From NCBI RefSeq assembly GCF_000203795.2, contig NW_006281099.1, positions 3,312,532 to 3,376,531 on the forward strand: a stretch of 64,000 bases of DNA, in the 5' to 3' direction. This DNA comes from Batrachochytrium dendrobatidis JAM81 (lineage: Eukaryota > Chytridiomycota > Chytridiomycetes > Rhizophydiales). Below the pieces are notes generated by a model that was not told where the DNA came from, ran no database searches, and was given only the letters and a program-made list of their open reading frames with translations. Below, in pieces: positions 1-11,963 of the stretch. A program made the position numbers and the translations under genes. Every line of letters begins with the position of its first letter. Position 1 is the first letter of the stretch.

Positions 1-1891
1 TTGGCCGACTGCTCCATTGTTTTGGACTGTTTTGTTATTGCAACCTTTTTAGCACCGTAGTATCTTCTGGCATTAGCGTAAGCAGTAGAGTAGATGTCTA
101 AATCAATCTTGAAAAATTCTGGTTTGGAGCGTTGAGCAGATGTTTTTTTTGGCTCCGTGTCCGAGTTAGATGAGTGGTTATCATGATCCGAGTTGTCTCG
201 ATCGTGGTCACTTTCGTCATCATCGCTGCTAGATTCGCCTTCGTTGTTGTACATTCCAACAGTGATCATACCCATGTTTAGTTTAAACCCGATAATCATT
301 TTTGCCAAAGCATTGCCATTGTTTGTTTCCTCCTTGACCAAATCTTCCAAATCTTTCCAATCCATTCCACTTGCTAAGAAACTTTGAACGGTACGAAGCA
401 CGCTATCAATGTCCTCTAAACGGGACTCGATGGCTTGGGCATATTGCTCATTGGATTCGACATTGGATTGAAAGTTTTGAATTTGAGCCTGGTGCGATTT
501 TTTGACATTTTCGAGTTTCTTGACTGCTGCCAGCTCAGCTTGATGGGCACGTATTTCAAGGCGTTGAGATTCCATTTTTGAAAAGTATTCATCGACAGCC
601 TTGTCAAACGAAACAAATTCCATAAATCGAGTTTGCTTTGGCAATTCAGCAGAGAGTGAAGTTGAGCGGTCCTGGTTGAATTGTTCAAATCTATAAGGAT
701 GGAATTCTTGATAGGTAGTGAATGTGGTTGTGGGTGAAGACTGAGCGGTATCTGATGACGCCAACTGTTGGGAAACCATGCTATCCGAGGTAACAATATA
801 TCCTTGTTGAGGCGTGTCAATGGAGGAGGACAATATGTCGTCACCTTGTTTGAGAGCGTTCAGGAGTGCTAGAAATGATGACGAATCAGTCGACTCAAAA
901 CCAGCATCTGGGAGAGACAAGTTGGGGTCGAGACCAGATAATATAATGCAGTGATCCAACACTGCATTTCCATATTCTGAGCTCAATTTACCACGCAATA
1001 CAGTCTTGAGTGTTGCTTGTTTTTTTGTAGATTTGGAAGTAGATTTTTGTTGCTTCTTTTTTTTACCACCCGACTTTTTCTTTGAAGAAGTATCGTCAAT
1101 TGCCATTGTGGCTAAATCGAGACTAGCCATATCAGTATGAAGGTCTATATCAGGCTGAATTTCGACACATTTTAGCGCATGCAATAGTTTTTCAGGCGTG
1201 ATTGGACTCAAAGTGCTAGCGATATGAATAGGATAAATGTGTCCAACCACAATCCGATATAGATCCAAAGACGTGCTATCCTGTACATCAGCAATATTGG
1301 CATCGTTGACTGCAGGAGTAGATACCTCGTATTCAACAGTTCTCAAAACAGACAAGATACGATATTCATGATCAGTCAAGATGATATTTCCTGAAGAGTA
1401 AAACTCGACAATTATATGAAATGCGTATTCCCCTTCACTAAACTGCATATCCATAATACGATCAGCACCAAGTTGGCGTAAATTGACTAGACGACGAGTG
1501 CGAAGATGTTTACGTAGTTTCATGCAGAATCCAGATGGCATCTGAGACTTGTCTCGAGAGAATTGGGTTGTATGCATGCGAATACCGGATTCAATCAAAA
1601 GGAGTTCCTTGGTTTCATTGCGAGAGAACTTGAACAGATATGTTTTGGAATTGATATCATACACTTGTGAATTCAAAACAAGGTTAGTTCCATATATTGT
1701 TTTTGAAGTGTCAATACATTTGATGACTACTGTTCAAGGACACTCCAGACTAGAGAATACAAGGCAGTTATTGGTCAATGTGACGAATCAATGGTAGAAG
1801 CGTTACCATTTTGAAGACGAAGACCAACCAGACGAGTCTTTAATTCCACAACCGATGCAGACACATCAAGAGCAGAGAATCGTTGCTTCAT
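1..1891 (-). CDS. RQC2: Ribosome quality control subunit Rqc2/NEMF (3' part beyond window)
   Basis: Rqc2/Tae2/NEMF binds the stalled 60S subunit with peptidyl-tRNA, recruits the Ltn1 ubiquitin ligase and drives C-terminal Ala/Thr tailing. Two exons: 1891-1807, then 1663 to the window edge, with a GT-AG intron at 1664-1806. Joined, the start reads MKQRFSALDV and then LRLQNVYDINSKTYLFKF, the NFACT-N fold. Asp9 and the Asp-Arg pair at residues 96-97 (GADRIMD) correspond to residues needed for tailing in yeast (family knowledge). A long coiled coil follows (FVSFDKAVDEYFSKME onward), then a Lys/Ser/Asp-rich stretch and FFKIDLDIYSTAYANARRYY at the edge, close to human NEMF throughout. The C-terminal NFACT-C region is outside the window. 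It is divergent from the snapin-like gene, whose ATG is 127 bp away. Confidence 0.95.
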
Positions 1892-2018
1892 GGCTGGAAT
1901 CTACAGTTGGTCAATGCCAGCTAGTGGATAAGCGGTTGAAATGGAAACTTGAGCCCAAGGTGTCCTGAGGACGAGTATTGGGTTGGCAGATTCTTGCCAG
2001 TCGAGAGTTGGCAAGGCA

Positions 2019-2452
2019 ATGAGTGCCAATCACACCACCACAGCGACGGCCACCAATATCACTGCAGGACTGGTGGACAATCTGGTTCCTGTCCTGCAGG
2101 CACTAGACATGGGTGTCATTTCTGCTGTCCAGTCTCAAGGTGAACTCCATGCTGAAATGGAACGATTGGCTGCAGGTAATTCCATTAAACTAGTCAAATG
2201 CCAACCATCAGAATGTCTAGTACGATCCAGCTAAACACACATGTCTCGACTCATTCTTTTTCAGAACTCCAATTGGTGTCTTCTGGACTGAAACCACCGC
2301 CTGAAACAGATCTTGCAGCAGAACGGCTCATTGCTATCCGAAAGCGTATGATGACTTTACAAAAGAAACTTCGCACGCTAGAAGATGTCGTCTACAAAAT
2401 CTCATCCACTGTAGAAAAGAGGGCTGCAGCTACTCAGTCGACCCAATTGTAG
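2019..2452 (+). CDS. Snapin-like BLOC-1 subunit, small coiled-coil protein
   Basis: Exons 2019-2175 and 2265-2452 with a GT-AG intron (2176-2264) give 114 residues. The first ATG is at 2019; an upstream in-frame TTG at 1983 is not used here. After a Thr/Ala-rich N-terminus comes GLVDNLVPVLQALDMGV, then QGELHAEMERLAAELQLVSSG, then a second helix AAERLIAIRKRMMTLQKKLR. Spacing and pattern resemble human snapin (LRPAVQQLD, then VELREQIDNLATEL). Snapin is a subunit of BLOC-1 in endolysosomal trafficking. Length fits the family (about 100-140 residues), but coiled coils are easy to mis-assign, so the family call is moderate while the gene itself is well supported by splice phase. Confidence 0.65.
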
Positions 2453-2510
2453 TCACTGTATGTAGTCATCAACGCATGCAAAAGGTTTCAAGCAAAGCAG
2501 TCCAACTTTA

Positions 2511-2838
2511 CCGTCGTATTCACAAAACGGATCGCTCAACAAGTGTCAATAATAAATAACCCATCTCATGAAATGGTAATTTACTGGATCATGTTTCGAC
2601 AGATTCATCAACTATAGTGTTCAGCGGGTAAACAGCAATATCGCGAGGTAGATCTGTACTGCCCATTCTTTAATAGTCTCGCTTGTCAAGCAACTCTAAA
2701 AAGAATGTCAATTGAGCAAGCCATCAGTTTATGTAGAAAGGTGCAATCAATATTTAACTATTATTTATTCTCGAACAAAATAAAGAGTCTGACCGCAAGA
2801 TAGATACAAGTGTTTCATTTTACGTGAATACAGCTGTA
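2511..2838 (-). mobile_element. TIR element copy 1 (MITE-like)
   Basis: Left end GTCGTATTCACAAAACGG near 2513; right end TTTTACGTGAATACAGCTGTA finishing at 2838, an inverted copy. Just inside the right end is GCAAGATAGATACAAGTG, a motif shared with the other reverse-oriented copies. It has no coding capacity and fills most of the 492-bp space between the convergent 3' ends of the snapin-like and PUF genes. Confidence 0.7.
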
Positions 2839-2944
2839 TCTATAGTGAAAAGGTCGAGACTTGAAGAATATGGCAATCGCTCAAAGTTTTTTGAAAAGAA
2901 AATAAGGCTGAAGAGTAAGCAAAACATAGTAATGAAAGATAGCT

Positions 2945-5900
2945 CTATAATGCATGTCCATAGAGATGATTCAAGGTGGATGGTTGGTTGATCTGCTGAT
3001 CCTGTGACTCTTGCAATGGAGGTTGAAGCGGTGAATTTCTATTTTGTTGAAACTGCTGGGGCTGTTGATACTGAGAATACTGAGACGGATACCCGTACAT
3101 GGGAGGATACACATACATGTGCTGTTGCATAGAATCATATGGTTGATCATACACAGACCTATAAGCAGAAGACTGTAAATGTTGCGGTTGAGCCATAACT
3201 GGAGATTGGCTCGAAAACGGCATAAGCGGAGTCAATCGCGGACTGGGAAGAGCCTCATCTGCTTGAGAAAATAGTCCTCCGCTAGTAGTATTATCATGGG
3301 TGGTGACATGGGTAGAATGATGGTAGCTGTTCGTGCTGATGCTACTGCTATTGTTGTGTAGATACAGTCCACTTCCATCAACACATCCTGCATCCTCGGT
3401 CATATTTCTACTAGGAGTGTAGGACATCGACTCATCCCCAGCTACTCCAAACACTCCTGGTGCGCGTTGGAAAGTTGGAGTGGTGGCCAGTTGAGCAGTT
3501 GTTGCTGCATGTATCTGATTGTCCGTCAGTGAGGGAGTAAACGTGGATAGATGCAAGGGAGAGTGTGATACAGCAGATGCACCACTGGTATGGTGCAAAT
3601 CAGGTGTTAGTCCAATCGCTGCCAATTCATCCAGTAATCTTCTATATGTAAGATGTCCATCGAGATTGGTATTGCTACTGCATCTTTCCAGTCCTTGGCG
3701 TGTTAGTTCCGCCAAACGCAAACGCTCTTCATTTGTGTTGTATGCAGACGACAAAATCTTCTGTAGCAACACAACGCCGTGTGCATGGTCTGATAGAATC
3801 GCATCCAAGTTGGCCTCTCGTTCAAATAGCTCATAGAGTGTTTTTTCACGAGCATCCAGTTCTGCTTGTTGAATCACCAACTTCAATACACAAACAGATG
3901 CCAATTTATGAGTGGCCAAAGCAACGATACAAGGTGCAATACTATTCACCAAAGCACGGTACCGTCCAGAAAAAGGGCATACATCCATCAGCCAAGTGAG
4001 CAAAATGGCTCCGTTTGAATTCATCGACAATGGTGCAGCATGTTGGGTGATGGCAATCTGAAGCAACTTTTGTTGATCTTTGGTGGTATATGAGCTTTCC
4101 AAACAAGCTCGCATGCCTCGTGCACCATATCGTCCTTGTCCTAGATCAAGGCATACTGAATACAGCGAATCAAAAATGAATTGATTGTACTGGGGCCCAA
4201 GCCTTAAGCAACACTGTACTACATAATTGCCAAACTGATCCATCAGTAGTGGAGGCGTAAAGGGACGAATTGCATCCACGATCGCAACAATCTCTGCATG
4301 TGTCTTGGCTCGTTCAATAATTTTCTGTACCGCCCACGTACCATTCTTGTGTACTCCCAGTGCTGGGAGATGAGGCGCAACCGATTCAACCAAGAATTGT
4401 CGTTGTGGTTCTGGACACTTTTCTACCACTTTCTGGATCACAATATTACCAATGTAATCAGAGCACAGTTGTGCTGCATCTCCAATCGTTTCTTGGTAGA
4501 TTGCCCCAATGTCCCGTGGCGTCATCATGCCATCAAGCCGCTTACGAATATCTCGTAAGCGACCAGGTTCAATGGCATGTTGAGGATTAGCCTCTGGAAG
4601 ACGAGGAATAGATGTCGCATACACAATATCAGGTACAACACATGGTAGCTGATCCAAAAGACTTGGTTCTTCCTGTAAATTAGAGTCGCTATCAGATGAC
4701 AGCAGTGGTGATCGATTCTTATTCAGCATTGGAGTACCGACTGATAAAGCCACAGAGAGTCCTGGCTGAGGGGATGCTGTATTCAAAAGTGTCTTTGGAG
4801 AACTACTAGGTGCTTGGATCGCTCCAGTCACACTAGAAGAAAGACTAGTGGCTGGGATATTTGTACTGGACACACCATTGCTTGTGATACCAATACCAGC
4901 AATAGCATCGGTTTTTGAAGGAACTTTTGCAAATCCGATCTTGACAACAAAGCCGCCGATATCCTGATTGTTCATTTCATTGCGGGCACGTATAGCATCC
5001 TGAACATGGACAAAATTGACAAACCCGCAATTTTTATGCGTCTAGATTGAATAGAAAAATAAAGGAATACCATTGCTAGATTAGCTGATGGACTATGATT
5101 GACTACCCGTTTACAAGAATCCTTTACATACCAAGACGCGCGCAGACTCGACCTGACCAAAACACGAAAAGATTCCTTCCAGAGCTGCCGGATTTGTGGT
5201 TGGAGAAATGTTTCCAATCCCTAAAATTAAGCATGAGCCACGAATAGAAAAAAGCATGTGTATGATTCACTGCAAGCCAGGATCTAATGCATCAAACATA
5301 TCTACTTACAGATAGATTTAGTTGGCTGAGTTCCATGAACTTCGGTAGTGCCAGGGTCTGATTTGCCAAACCCGGCACGAACAATATTGTTGCGAATACG
5401 TCCGCCGTGCATCTGCTGGCGTGCAACCACAGCGTCTTCAATGTTCATAAAGTTGATGAATGCACACTCTTTTTCAGGAAGCATGCGGATCGACTCGATG
5501 AGTCCAAAGGGAGAAAAGATGACATGTAGATCAGCCGATGACATGAGAGCATCGATGTTGCCTACCCAAAGCGAGCGAGAGGGAACATGCATCTCTTGAT
5601 AAGAAAAGTCTTCCGAGTTGCCGTCCTGCCCTGAAGCAGCATCTCCAAAGAGTAGTGAATGTGGCTCCTCGGTCACACTTGCAACATTGCTCAGTCGCTC
5701 ACCATACTCACCAAGAGAAGCACCAATAGGATCTGCATGCCTAGATTGGAATGGGGAGCGAGGCTGTCATATGGATCCAATGTGATGACAGGGTTAGGGT
5801 AACAAGAGATGCAGTTAGAAATATGATACCAAATGCATAACACAATACATGAAAAGGATTGCTTTACCATATCCCATGCAGAGCTTGGATCGAGCATATG

Positions 5901-7073
5901 CTCCATACTTAACAAGGATGGAGTGCTAAACGAACCCAGAGTTTGCATACCAAATGAGTAAGGTGACTGAGTTTCGCGAATGGGTTCTGCGTATGCAATA
6001 GTCGAAGATCGTGGTCGAGATGGAGTGGAGGAGAGTGAAAATGGTTTTGTATATGGGGTTGAATCAGCAAGCAATGCACCTGGGTCGGTCACTGGAAATC
6101 GGGACTGATGGCGCGTCGACATGAAACTCACTGATCTAGCTCTTGGTTGAATGGTGGACGATGCAGAGAGGGATTGTAGTGCGGATGGTCCAGCAAAAGT
6201 AGTTGAATCCCAAAACAGTCGATCCATTTGTTGAGAAGATTTCAAGATTGGCGAGTGCGAAATAGAGGATCGCGAAGGTTGCTGGTGCGATGCCAACTTG
6301 AAAGACGATTGTCCTTGAGCAGGAGATATTTTGGTATCGACGGTATCCTGCAGTTCAGAATCAGGAACATCGTCCAAACCTAAATAATCGAGGGTGCGGA
6401 CCAATGCAGTAGATCCCTCAAAATCATCGAGAATATCAGCATTACGACCAGACAAGGCTTCTGTGATAGGAGCAGGAACAGCGACAGCAGGCTGCCAGTT
6501 GGATGAAAAAAGGGCGGTACTAAAGGCATCCGAGATGCCATGCAGAGGGATAGACAGAGATCCAGTACGATGCCGACCTCTATGTTGAGGTAGCATCCGT
6601 TGTTGCTGGTGTGGAGGACTGGTGGGAAAAAGCAAATGCTGCTGTAGCAACTCCAATTCAGGCTGCAGGTTGTCAGGGTTACTCTTGGCAGGAAGCCCCA
6701 AGGCAAGCCCTAGACTAGGCGACCGAGCGACATCAGAAACGGGAGGGACAAAGGGAGAATCAGTTCCAGCAGACTGGATCGAGAAGGTTGAGAAGGTCTC
6801 AGCCCTTGATCTCCTTATTGGAGGAGAAAGCGACAAGCCAGCAGTGCCAAGACTCGTGGATGTTCTACGGTCTGTAGCAGGTGAAGTTGCACTAGGAACA
6901 GGGTCGATGGGAGTTGGAATCAAAGCAGCACTAGAAGTGGGATTATTAGTAGTAGGGATATGAGTTGAAGCCATATTAGTCGTAGTGGAAGTAACTGTTG
7001 TAGGATTAAAAGGTATCGATGCTATATATTCAGTAGCAGGAGTCGATGTAGGATTCCTGGTAATGGCGGTCAT
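2945..7073 (-). CDS. RRM-PUF RNA-binding protein (Jsn1/Puf2-like)
   Basis: Four exons: 7073-5868, 5763-5310, 5220-5132 and 5041-2945, giving 1281 residues. The N-terminal 400 residues are Ser/Thr/Pro-rich. RRM1 starts near residue 467 (SLWVGNIDALM, then CAFINFMNIEDAVVARQQM). RRM2 starts near 554 (IWIGNISPTTNPAALEGIF, then CGFVNFVHVQDAIRARNEM). A Pumilio homology domain covers about 745-1085, with repeats such as YIGNIVIQKVVEKC, KNGTWAVQKIIE and FGNYVVQCCLR. The tail is Gln/Pro/Tyr-rich. RRM plus PUF is the arrangement of yeast Jsn1/Puf1 and Puf2, which bind 3' UTRs of mRNAs for membrane-associated proteins and affect their stability (family knowledge). The introns split RRM1 from RRM2 and interrupt RRM2; all phases close. 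Confidence 0.9.
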
Positions 7074-7370
7074 TCACCAAGCAAAAGAGCAACAAGTAGA
7101 AACCTATTCTACTGATCGGTGGGTCTGCCAGACACTGGTTTCCAATCCAAGTAATGTATATACAATGTATAGATTAAAACAGACTCTTGTATCGGTGTGA
7201 ATGGCAACTAAATCCTTGATGACGGCTGGCCTCCAGAATTGATATTGAAGGAAGACGAGGGAAGATTTCAAGTCTGTTGCGAAGGGGCACGACGAGGTTT
7301 CAAGTCGCACCACTCGAATTGATCCATTCGCTCGATCAATAGATGCTCATTGAGCCAACTCTCACTACTC

Positions 7371-7396
7371 GTTCTTGTTCTTGTTCTTGTTCTTGT
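7371..7396. repeat. GTTCTT hexamer microsatellite
   Basis: About four perfect tandem copies of GTTCTT lie in the 457-bp space between the PUF gene start (7073) and the VPS11 stop (7531), so in the upstream region of the PUF gene. No other feature is visible in this spacer. Confidence 0.8.
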
Positions 7397-7530
7397 CATG
7401 TCTGTTACTCGTTGCTGGCTGATCCTCACTTTGGAAAGCTTATTGTTTTTTGTTTGCAACCATTCCATGTACTACATCCATATCTTGCTCTGACTGCTCT
7501 GATAGCATTGGATCTGAAAAAACTATTCTT

Positions 7531-10500
7531 TTATTCTGCAAATATGTTTTTGGAAAAGTACTCTGCAATCAATGAAAACTTGTCTTCGTATTCAGATCCT
7601 TCCCCAAGCTATCCCATTCGAGTATTAGCAGAGTTCAATATGCTTTCATCTCTTGAATCAATACAATTACCTTTTGGACAAAATGCTCATGGCGTTTGGA
7701 ATTCAACCGTTGTGCTCGAACTAATTCTTGAACCATCCGGTGTTCAGGTGCGCATTTTGGACACTCTTGATCTGCATCGCCTAAACATCTATCAACTGTA
7801 ATGTCAGACTCGGACTTGAACTTGTCAACTAAAATACTTTATCACATACCGATGATGGTACGCATGTTTACAGTAAAAATGCACCGTCGGAAGCTCCAGT
7901 TGCTGTCGACACAAATCACACCGTGTCGATTGAAATGTCACCGATCTAAAGCATTTTTCAAAAAATACCCATTAGCATGCTTTTCTTTTTCTTTAAACAA
8001 GATAAACATACCCAGACTCAAGTTCGGCAATTGCAAGCCGCATCTTGGCAGTATCTTCTTGATAACTAGAAATAAGCTGCTGTGACTATATTGTATTCAA
8101 TAAGATCCAGGTGATACAACACAAGTAAACCGTTTGTACTAGATCAAAAAAAACAAGTTCACAAACTATTAAAAGTATACCTCGTTGATGGATGCAGTGT
8201 CTATTTCAATGCTTTTAATAAGAAATTCGCGCACCATTCCAAGAGTCACATTCGAATTCTTGGAAAGAAGTTGTACAATTTGTAGCTGAGATAGCAACTT
8301 GCGCTTTTGGATCTGGTCAAGCACTTGAAGAAGATTACACTGTGCACTCTTTTCTACTGATCCATCCTGCTCGTCTCTTTTAGAAGAATATACCCCTTTT
8401 TCAATAAAAAACGTCAATGCTTTTGTCCAAAGTGATGGTTCAACATCACTTGCACACCAAACATATACATGCTTAATCCGTTAGCATTGCTTTAATCTAT
8501 ACATCATTTAAAATGCCTCCATCAATTATTATAGCATACCCAAACGATTGACATGTTTGTAACACAAGCGCATCCTCTCCTCGATGTATATGAAAGTCAA
8601 GGTAATCATGATACCTATACATATTAATCCGTTTTCATCTTAGTGCTTATTGACACTATATTTCATCCACCTTATCCAAAATACGTACAAACCGAGCCGT
8701 TGAAGCAAAAAAAGAATGCCATCGTTGAAGTTGTGTGTTTTGCAAAGAACAAGCGCTTGATCAACATCGTAATTGGCCTAAATCATATCAAAAATTATCA
8801 AAACTGATATTCAACCGCAATCATTTCAAATTGTTACTCATGTGTAAAGCTAAATACTTGCCTGCGTATTTTTCAATAAAGCCATAATGCGTTTGGACCA
8901 ACTAGGTTTGGCTTGTAGCTGAGTAGGTGACGGTTCCTTTTTCAAATCTTCCGAAAGTTGACTGAGTAATAGCTCAAGTAGTGTATCCCACAATATCTGT
9001 CGATTGTTCGAGTCTGAATCATCCAAAAAACCTGCTGATGCTGTTTGATCCGCAGATGTTATGTTTAAAGACTCAGTTCCAAGTATGTCCTTGGCAACAT
9101 TCCATCGCTTGAAAAGTACGCTTTCAATAAACGTGATACACCAGACCGGCTGATCCACAAAAAAAGGCATAAAATCTTGCGGTTGTGCCAATTCCTCGGA
9201 ATTTACAGATTCGGTAGTCACGGATAGAGTTGGTCCAGTAGCACCATTTACTAAACCTCCACTTGCAACAAGAGTGCTAGTTTGAGCTAAAGCATCATTA
9301 GTGGTGCCTTGTTTCGATGGAACTGATACAGTACATGCCCGTACCAACGCTTCAGTAGCTCGTCGTGGACGATGCTTGACCAACACAAATCCATACATGG
9401 GCAACGCTCTTTTAATCTGCTGGTGTCGTGGAAGCTTTGCCAAGTAGACCAGAGCCTCGTCATATTGCTGTAAATCTTCAATCAAAACTCGAAGATGCCA
9501 CTCATACTGCTCAAATCTTGCAGCTAGTTTCAAAGCATGGGTAAAATAGCCTGCTTGTCTACACACCCGGATAGCTGTCTCCACATCAAAAAGCAACTTG
9601 GGATTTGTAATAAAAGCATCCAAACGATTCACGTCCTTAAGCTTGGTGTAGCAATTCAAAAGAAGAGTTGTGTGGCTTGGGTTTGCCAGCTGATGATCGT
9701 GTAGAGCTTGAAGATAGGCAGTAAGATTGTAAATACGTTGCGCGTCAAGAAACTTGCGAATTACGTAGGATGGCTCTAAATGTCCAATAGTTTTTATATA
9801 CTGCCTAACAGATAAATCAAACTCGCCACGATCATAAAGGTAGTCTCCGTACCGTTTATGGATATCCATAATTACAGAATCGGCAGCCTCGTCTGGTTTG
9901 TTGGTGCTGGCATCAGTTGTACCAGAAATAGCTGTTCTTGTTCCAAAATCTGTTTTGACGCCAATCGTATGAATCATGGTGGGGGGATATGTCATGATAC
10001 TAATGGCCAAATTGTACATGTGTTTTGCGTACAATAAACTAAGCTTAGAATCCAAATCTGTTTCATGAAGTCGAAAAATCTGGTATAAAGGAGTTAAAAC
10101 ATTAACAGATGCTAGTTGCATAAAAAAGGCTCATTTACCTTGTTCTCTTTAGTGATAATATACAAATCACCCCACTCTACTAAAACATGATGAATTGGTT
10201 CGCCTACAGCAGTACCAACACTTGCATCAAACCGACGCGTTCCAAACGATCCTTTAAATGCAATAAACTTGCTTTTCAAATCATAGATTGTCAGTACATG
10301 GCCTGGCGTGGGTGCGCCAGTTGACCACATATGGTCTGCCGAAGATTTATGCTCAGAAATTACAGAAGATTCGCTGGCATTTCCAAATTCTGTCAACACA
10401 TTTGTGCGAAGTGGACATTCTTTTGATACAAGTACAAGATATCCACGAAACCAGGTTAAAAGTGTTTTTTCTCCTAAAATGCAGCAACAATGTAAGTTGA

Positions 10501-11963
10501 AAACTTTAAACAAATTAAAACTGTTTGACTTGCCATCGATTAAAAAACATGGACCCCTTCCATCAGGACCATAAAAATATACCGCCTATGATCCGAATAG
10601 CATACCACAAATCGAGTTAGCAGATGTAAAATAGCACGATAGCGGTTAGTTCTACCAAGAGGTTTAATTTTAACCTACCTCGTCGCAAGCCATTGCCATT
10701 TCTTGCGTTTGATCATTTGGAGTGGCAGCAGATAACCCAATCTCTGTTCCTTGTTCCTCGAGAACATTCTATATGCCGAGTAAAATTTAAAAAATGAATG
10801 TTTGACAATGCAAACCAAAAACAAGCTTAACTAACCTTTGTATCCTTATTGGTAGTCACACAGGCAATGATTTTGGCAAGCGTTATTATGTATAGTGTAA
10901 TCTCTGAACCATCTTCATGGAATCCAAGACCAGTAACGGTTTCACTACCCTCATGAACAACAACTGTCTTGACTTGTCTTGCACGAGATAAATCTCCTCT
11001 ATATACAATCACGACGCCGTTTTCAAGCCCAATCGCAATCTGAGCCATGCTTTCAAGCGCAGCAAACGCAGTCACCTTGATTATGTTATACTGTAAGTGA
11101 CTTTCACATCCATTTTGCAAATAAGAGCGAATTGGTATAAAGACTACAAAACACCTACAGGAAACACTTTTGCTTTATAGCTAATTTTTTTAGTTTGGAT
11201 CAGTACAGGTGGCTTGTCAACCTCAACAACACTCTTTTCAACATTCCAGACTTTTAGTGTTGGTGTTGCGGAATCCTCCTCCTAGAGTGTATCATTTGTA
11301 TAGATTCTAAGATTAGGAAGCACACATTGCAATGTCACAATATTGCCAATCTGTTTGTAAAAATTAAACAAACGTACTCCAATCGTGAATAAAATAGCCT
11401 TGCGACGCATCTGTTTGATATAGGTCACTCTATTGTTATATGCCTTGAAGGAAGAAACGATGGCCAAAGATTGATTTAAAATGTGGATAAATCCTTGACT
11501 ATGTAAATACATGAAACAAAAGCAGATCGGGTCAAGGAGCAGAATACATCTCAATTGAATAACTAGATGGAAACAAATGCAATAAAAAGGATATCTCCAA
11601 AAACAAGAAACCCTCGACCACTCGCACTACTGGTAATTTGAACAGTCTAAAGTTTAGATTCGACAAGTTAGCTTCAATCTTGTAGAAATTCACACTGCCA
11701 AGCGAGTGAGCTCATTGCAGATACAGTTTGCTTACTTGCAACCAGGTCTCGAGAGCAGTAGCTACTTGGGCAGTGATGCTGGATGACTGGAGAATCTCAT
11801 CCTTGTCAAAAAAGGACAATTGCTTCCACTGACCACCAGTCGTTGCAATAGGATCAGACGGTGCAGCAGGTTTGTTCGAGTTATTCAACCGGTCTGGAGA
11901 GAATGGAATGTTGCCAATCGGTCTTGCAGCAACAGAGCCATTGGTGGAGGGTCCAGGTGTCAT
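7531..11963 (-). CDS. VPS11: Vps11, core subunit of HOPS/CORVET tethering complexes
   Basis: Sixteen exons: 11963-11736, 11646-11595, 11502-11378, 11281-11159, 11090-10836, 10768-10679, 10585-10534, 10473-10139, 10079-8862, 8777-8689, 8614-8540, 8448-8181, 8079-8012, 7945-7850, 7788-7671 and 7608-7531, giving 1089 residues. Vps11 joins the HOPS and CORVET cores that tether endosomes and vacuoles. The N-terminal beta-propeller starts FFDKDEI and continues SGRGFLVFGD, TPTLKVWNVEK and WFRGYLVLVS. The clathrin-repeat solenoid contains IGHLEPSYVIRKFLDAQRI and HTTLLLNCYTKLKD, nearly identical to human VPS11. A C-terminal RING-H2 (about 993-1040) shows CDLC, CKHAYHHRC and CPKC, followed by FSLIAEYF. 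Three introns are non-GT: one AT-AC (11503-11594) and two GC-AG (10474-10533, 8778-8861). The start at 11963 is the ATG nearest the conserved region; upstream in-frame ATGs are possible. The acceptor at 8079 could shift by 3 bp. Confidence 0.96.
8778..8861 (-). other. GC-AG intron in VPS11
   Basis: The donor reads CAG|GCAAGT and the acceptor TTTAG|GCC. Splicing here is phase 0 and joins ALLKNTQ to ANYDVDQALVLC, which aligns with human VPS11. Using the nearby GT two bases downstream breaks the frame within a few codons. Confidence 0.85.
10474..10533 (-). other. GC-AG intron in VPS11
   Basis: The donor reads GATG|GCAAGT and the acceptor TTTTAG|GAG. Phase 1 splicing gives GPCFLIDGEKTLLTWFRGYL, matching human GPCFAFEGHKLIAHWFRGYL. 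The alternative GT inside GCAAGT shifts the frame and destroys WFRGYL. Confidence 0.88.
11503..11594 (-). other. AT-AC intron with U12-type signals in VPS11
   Basis: The exon ends VFG plus G; the intron then begins ATATCCTTT, a complete match to the U12-type AT-AC donor consensus. It ends TATTTAC, and the next exon starts ATAGTCAAGG. The join restores VFGDSQGFIHIL, matching human VFGDMEGQIWFL. A TCCTTGAC branch-site match lies at 11538-11531, about 29 bases from the 3' end, slightly farther than usual. No GT donor gives an open, homologous frame. Confidence 0.85.

Noticed and set aside
1983..2018. TTG upstream start for the snapin-like gene
   Set aside because: Nuclear fungal genes start at ATG; the ATG at 2019 is in frame. 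The same reasoning moved the REB1-like start from 40060 to 39943 and the FOL2 start from a GTG at 33263 to 33257.
3519..4590. Several plus-strand open frames opposite the PUF domain
   Set aside because: Antisense shadows of a well-supported conserved domain.
7343..7801. Plus-strand open frame of 152 codons
   Set aside because: It is antisense to the last VPS11 exons, which encode the RING finger and FSLIAEYF tail on the minus strand with closed splice phases.
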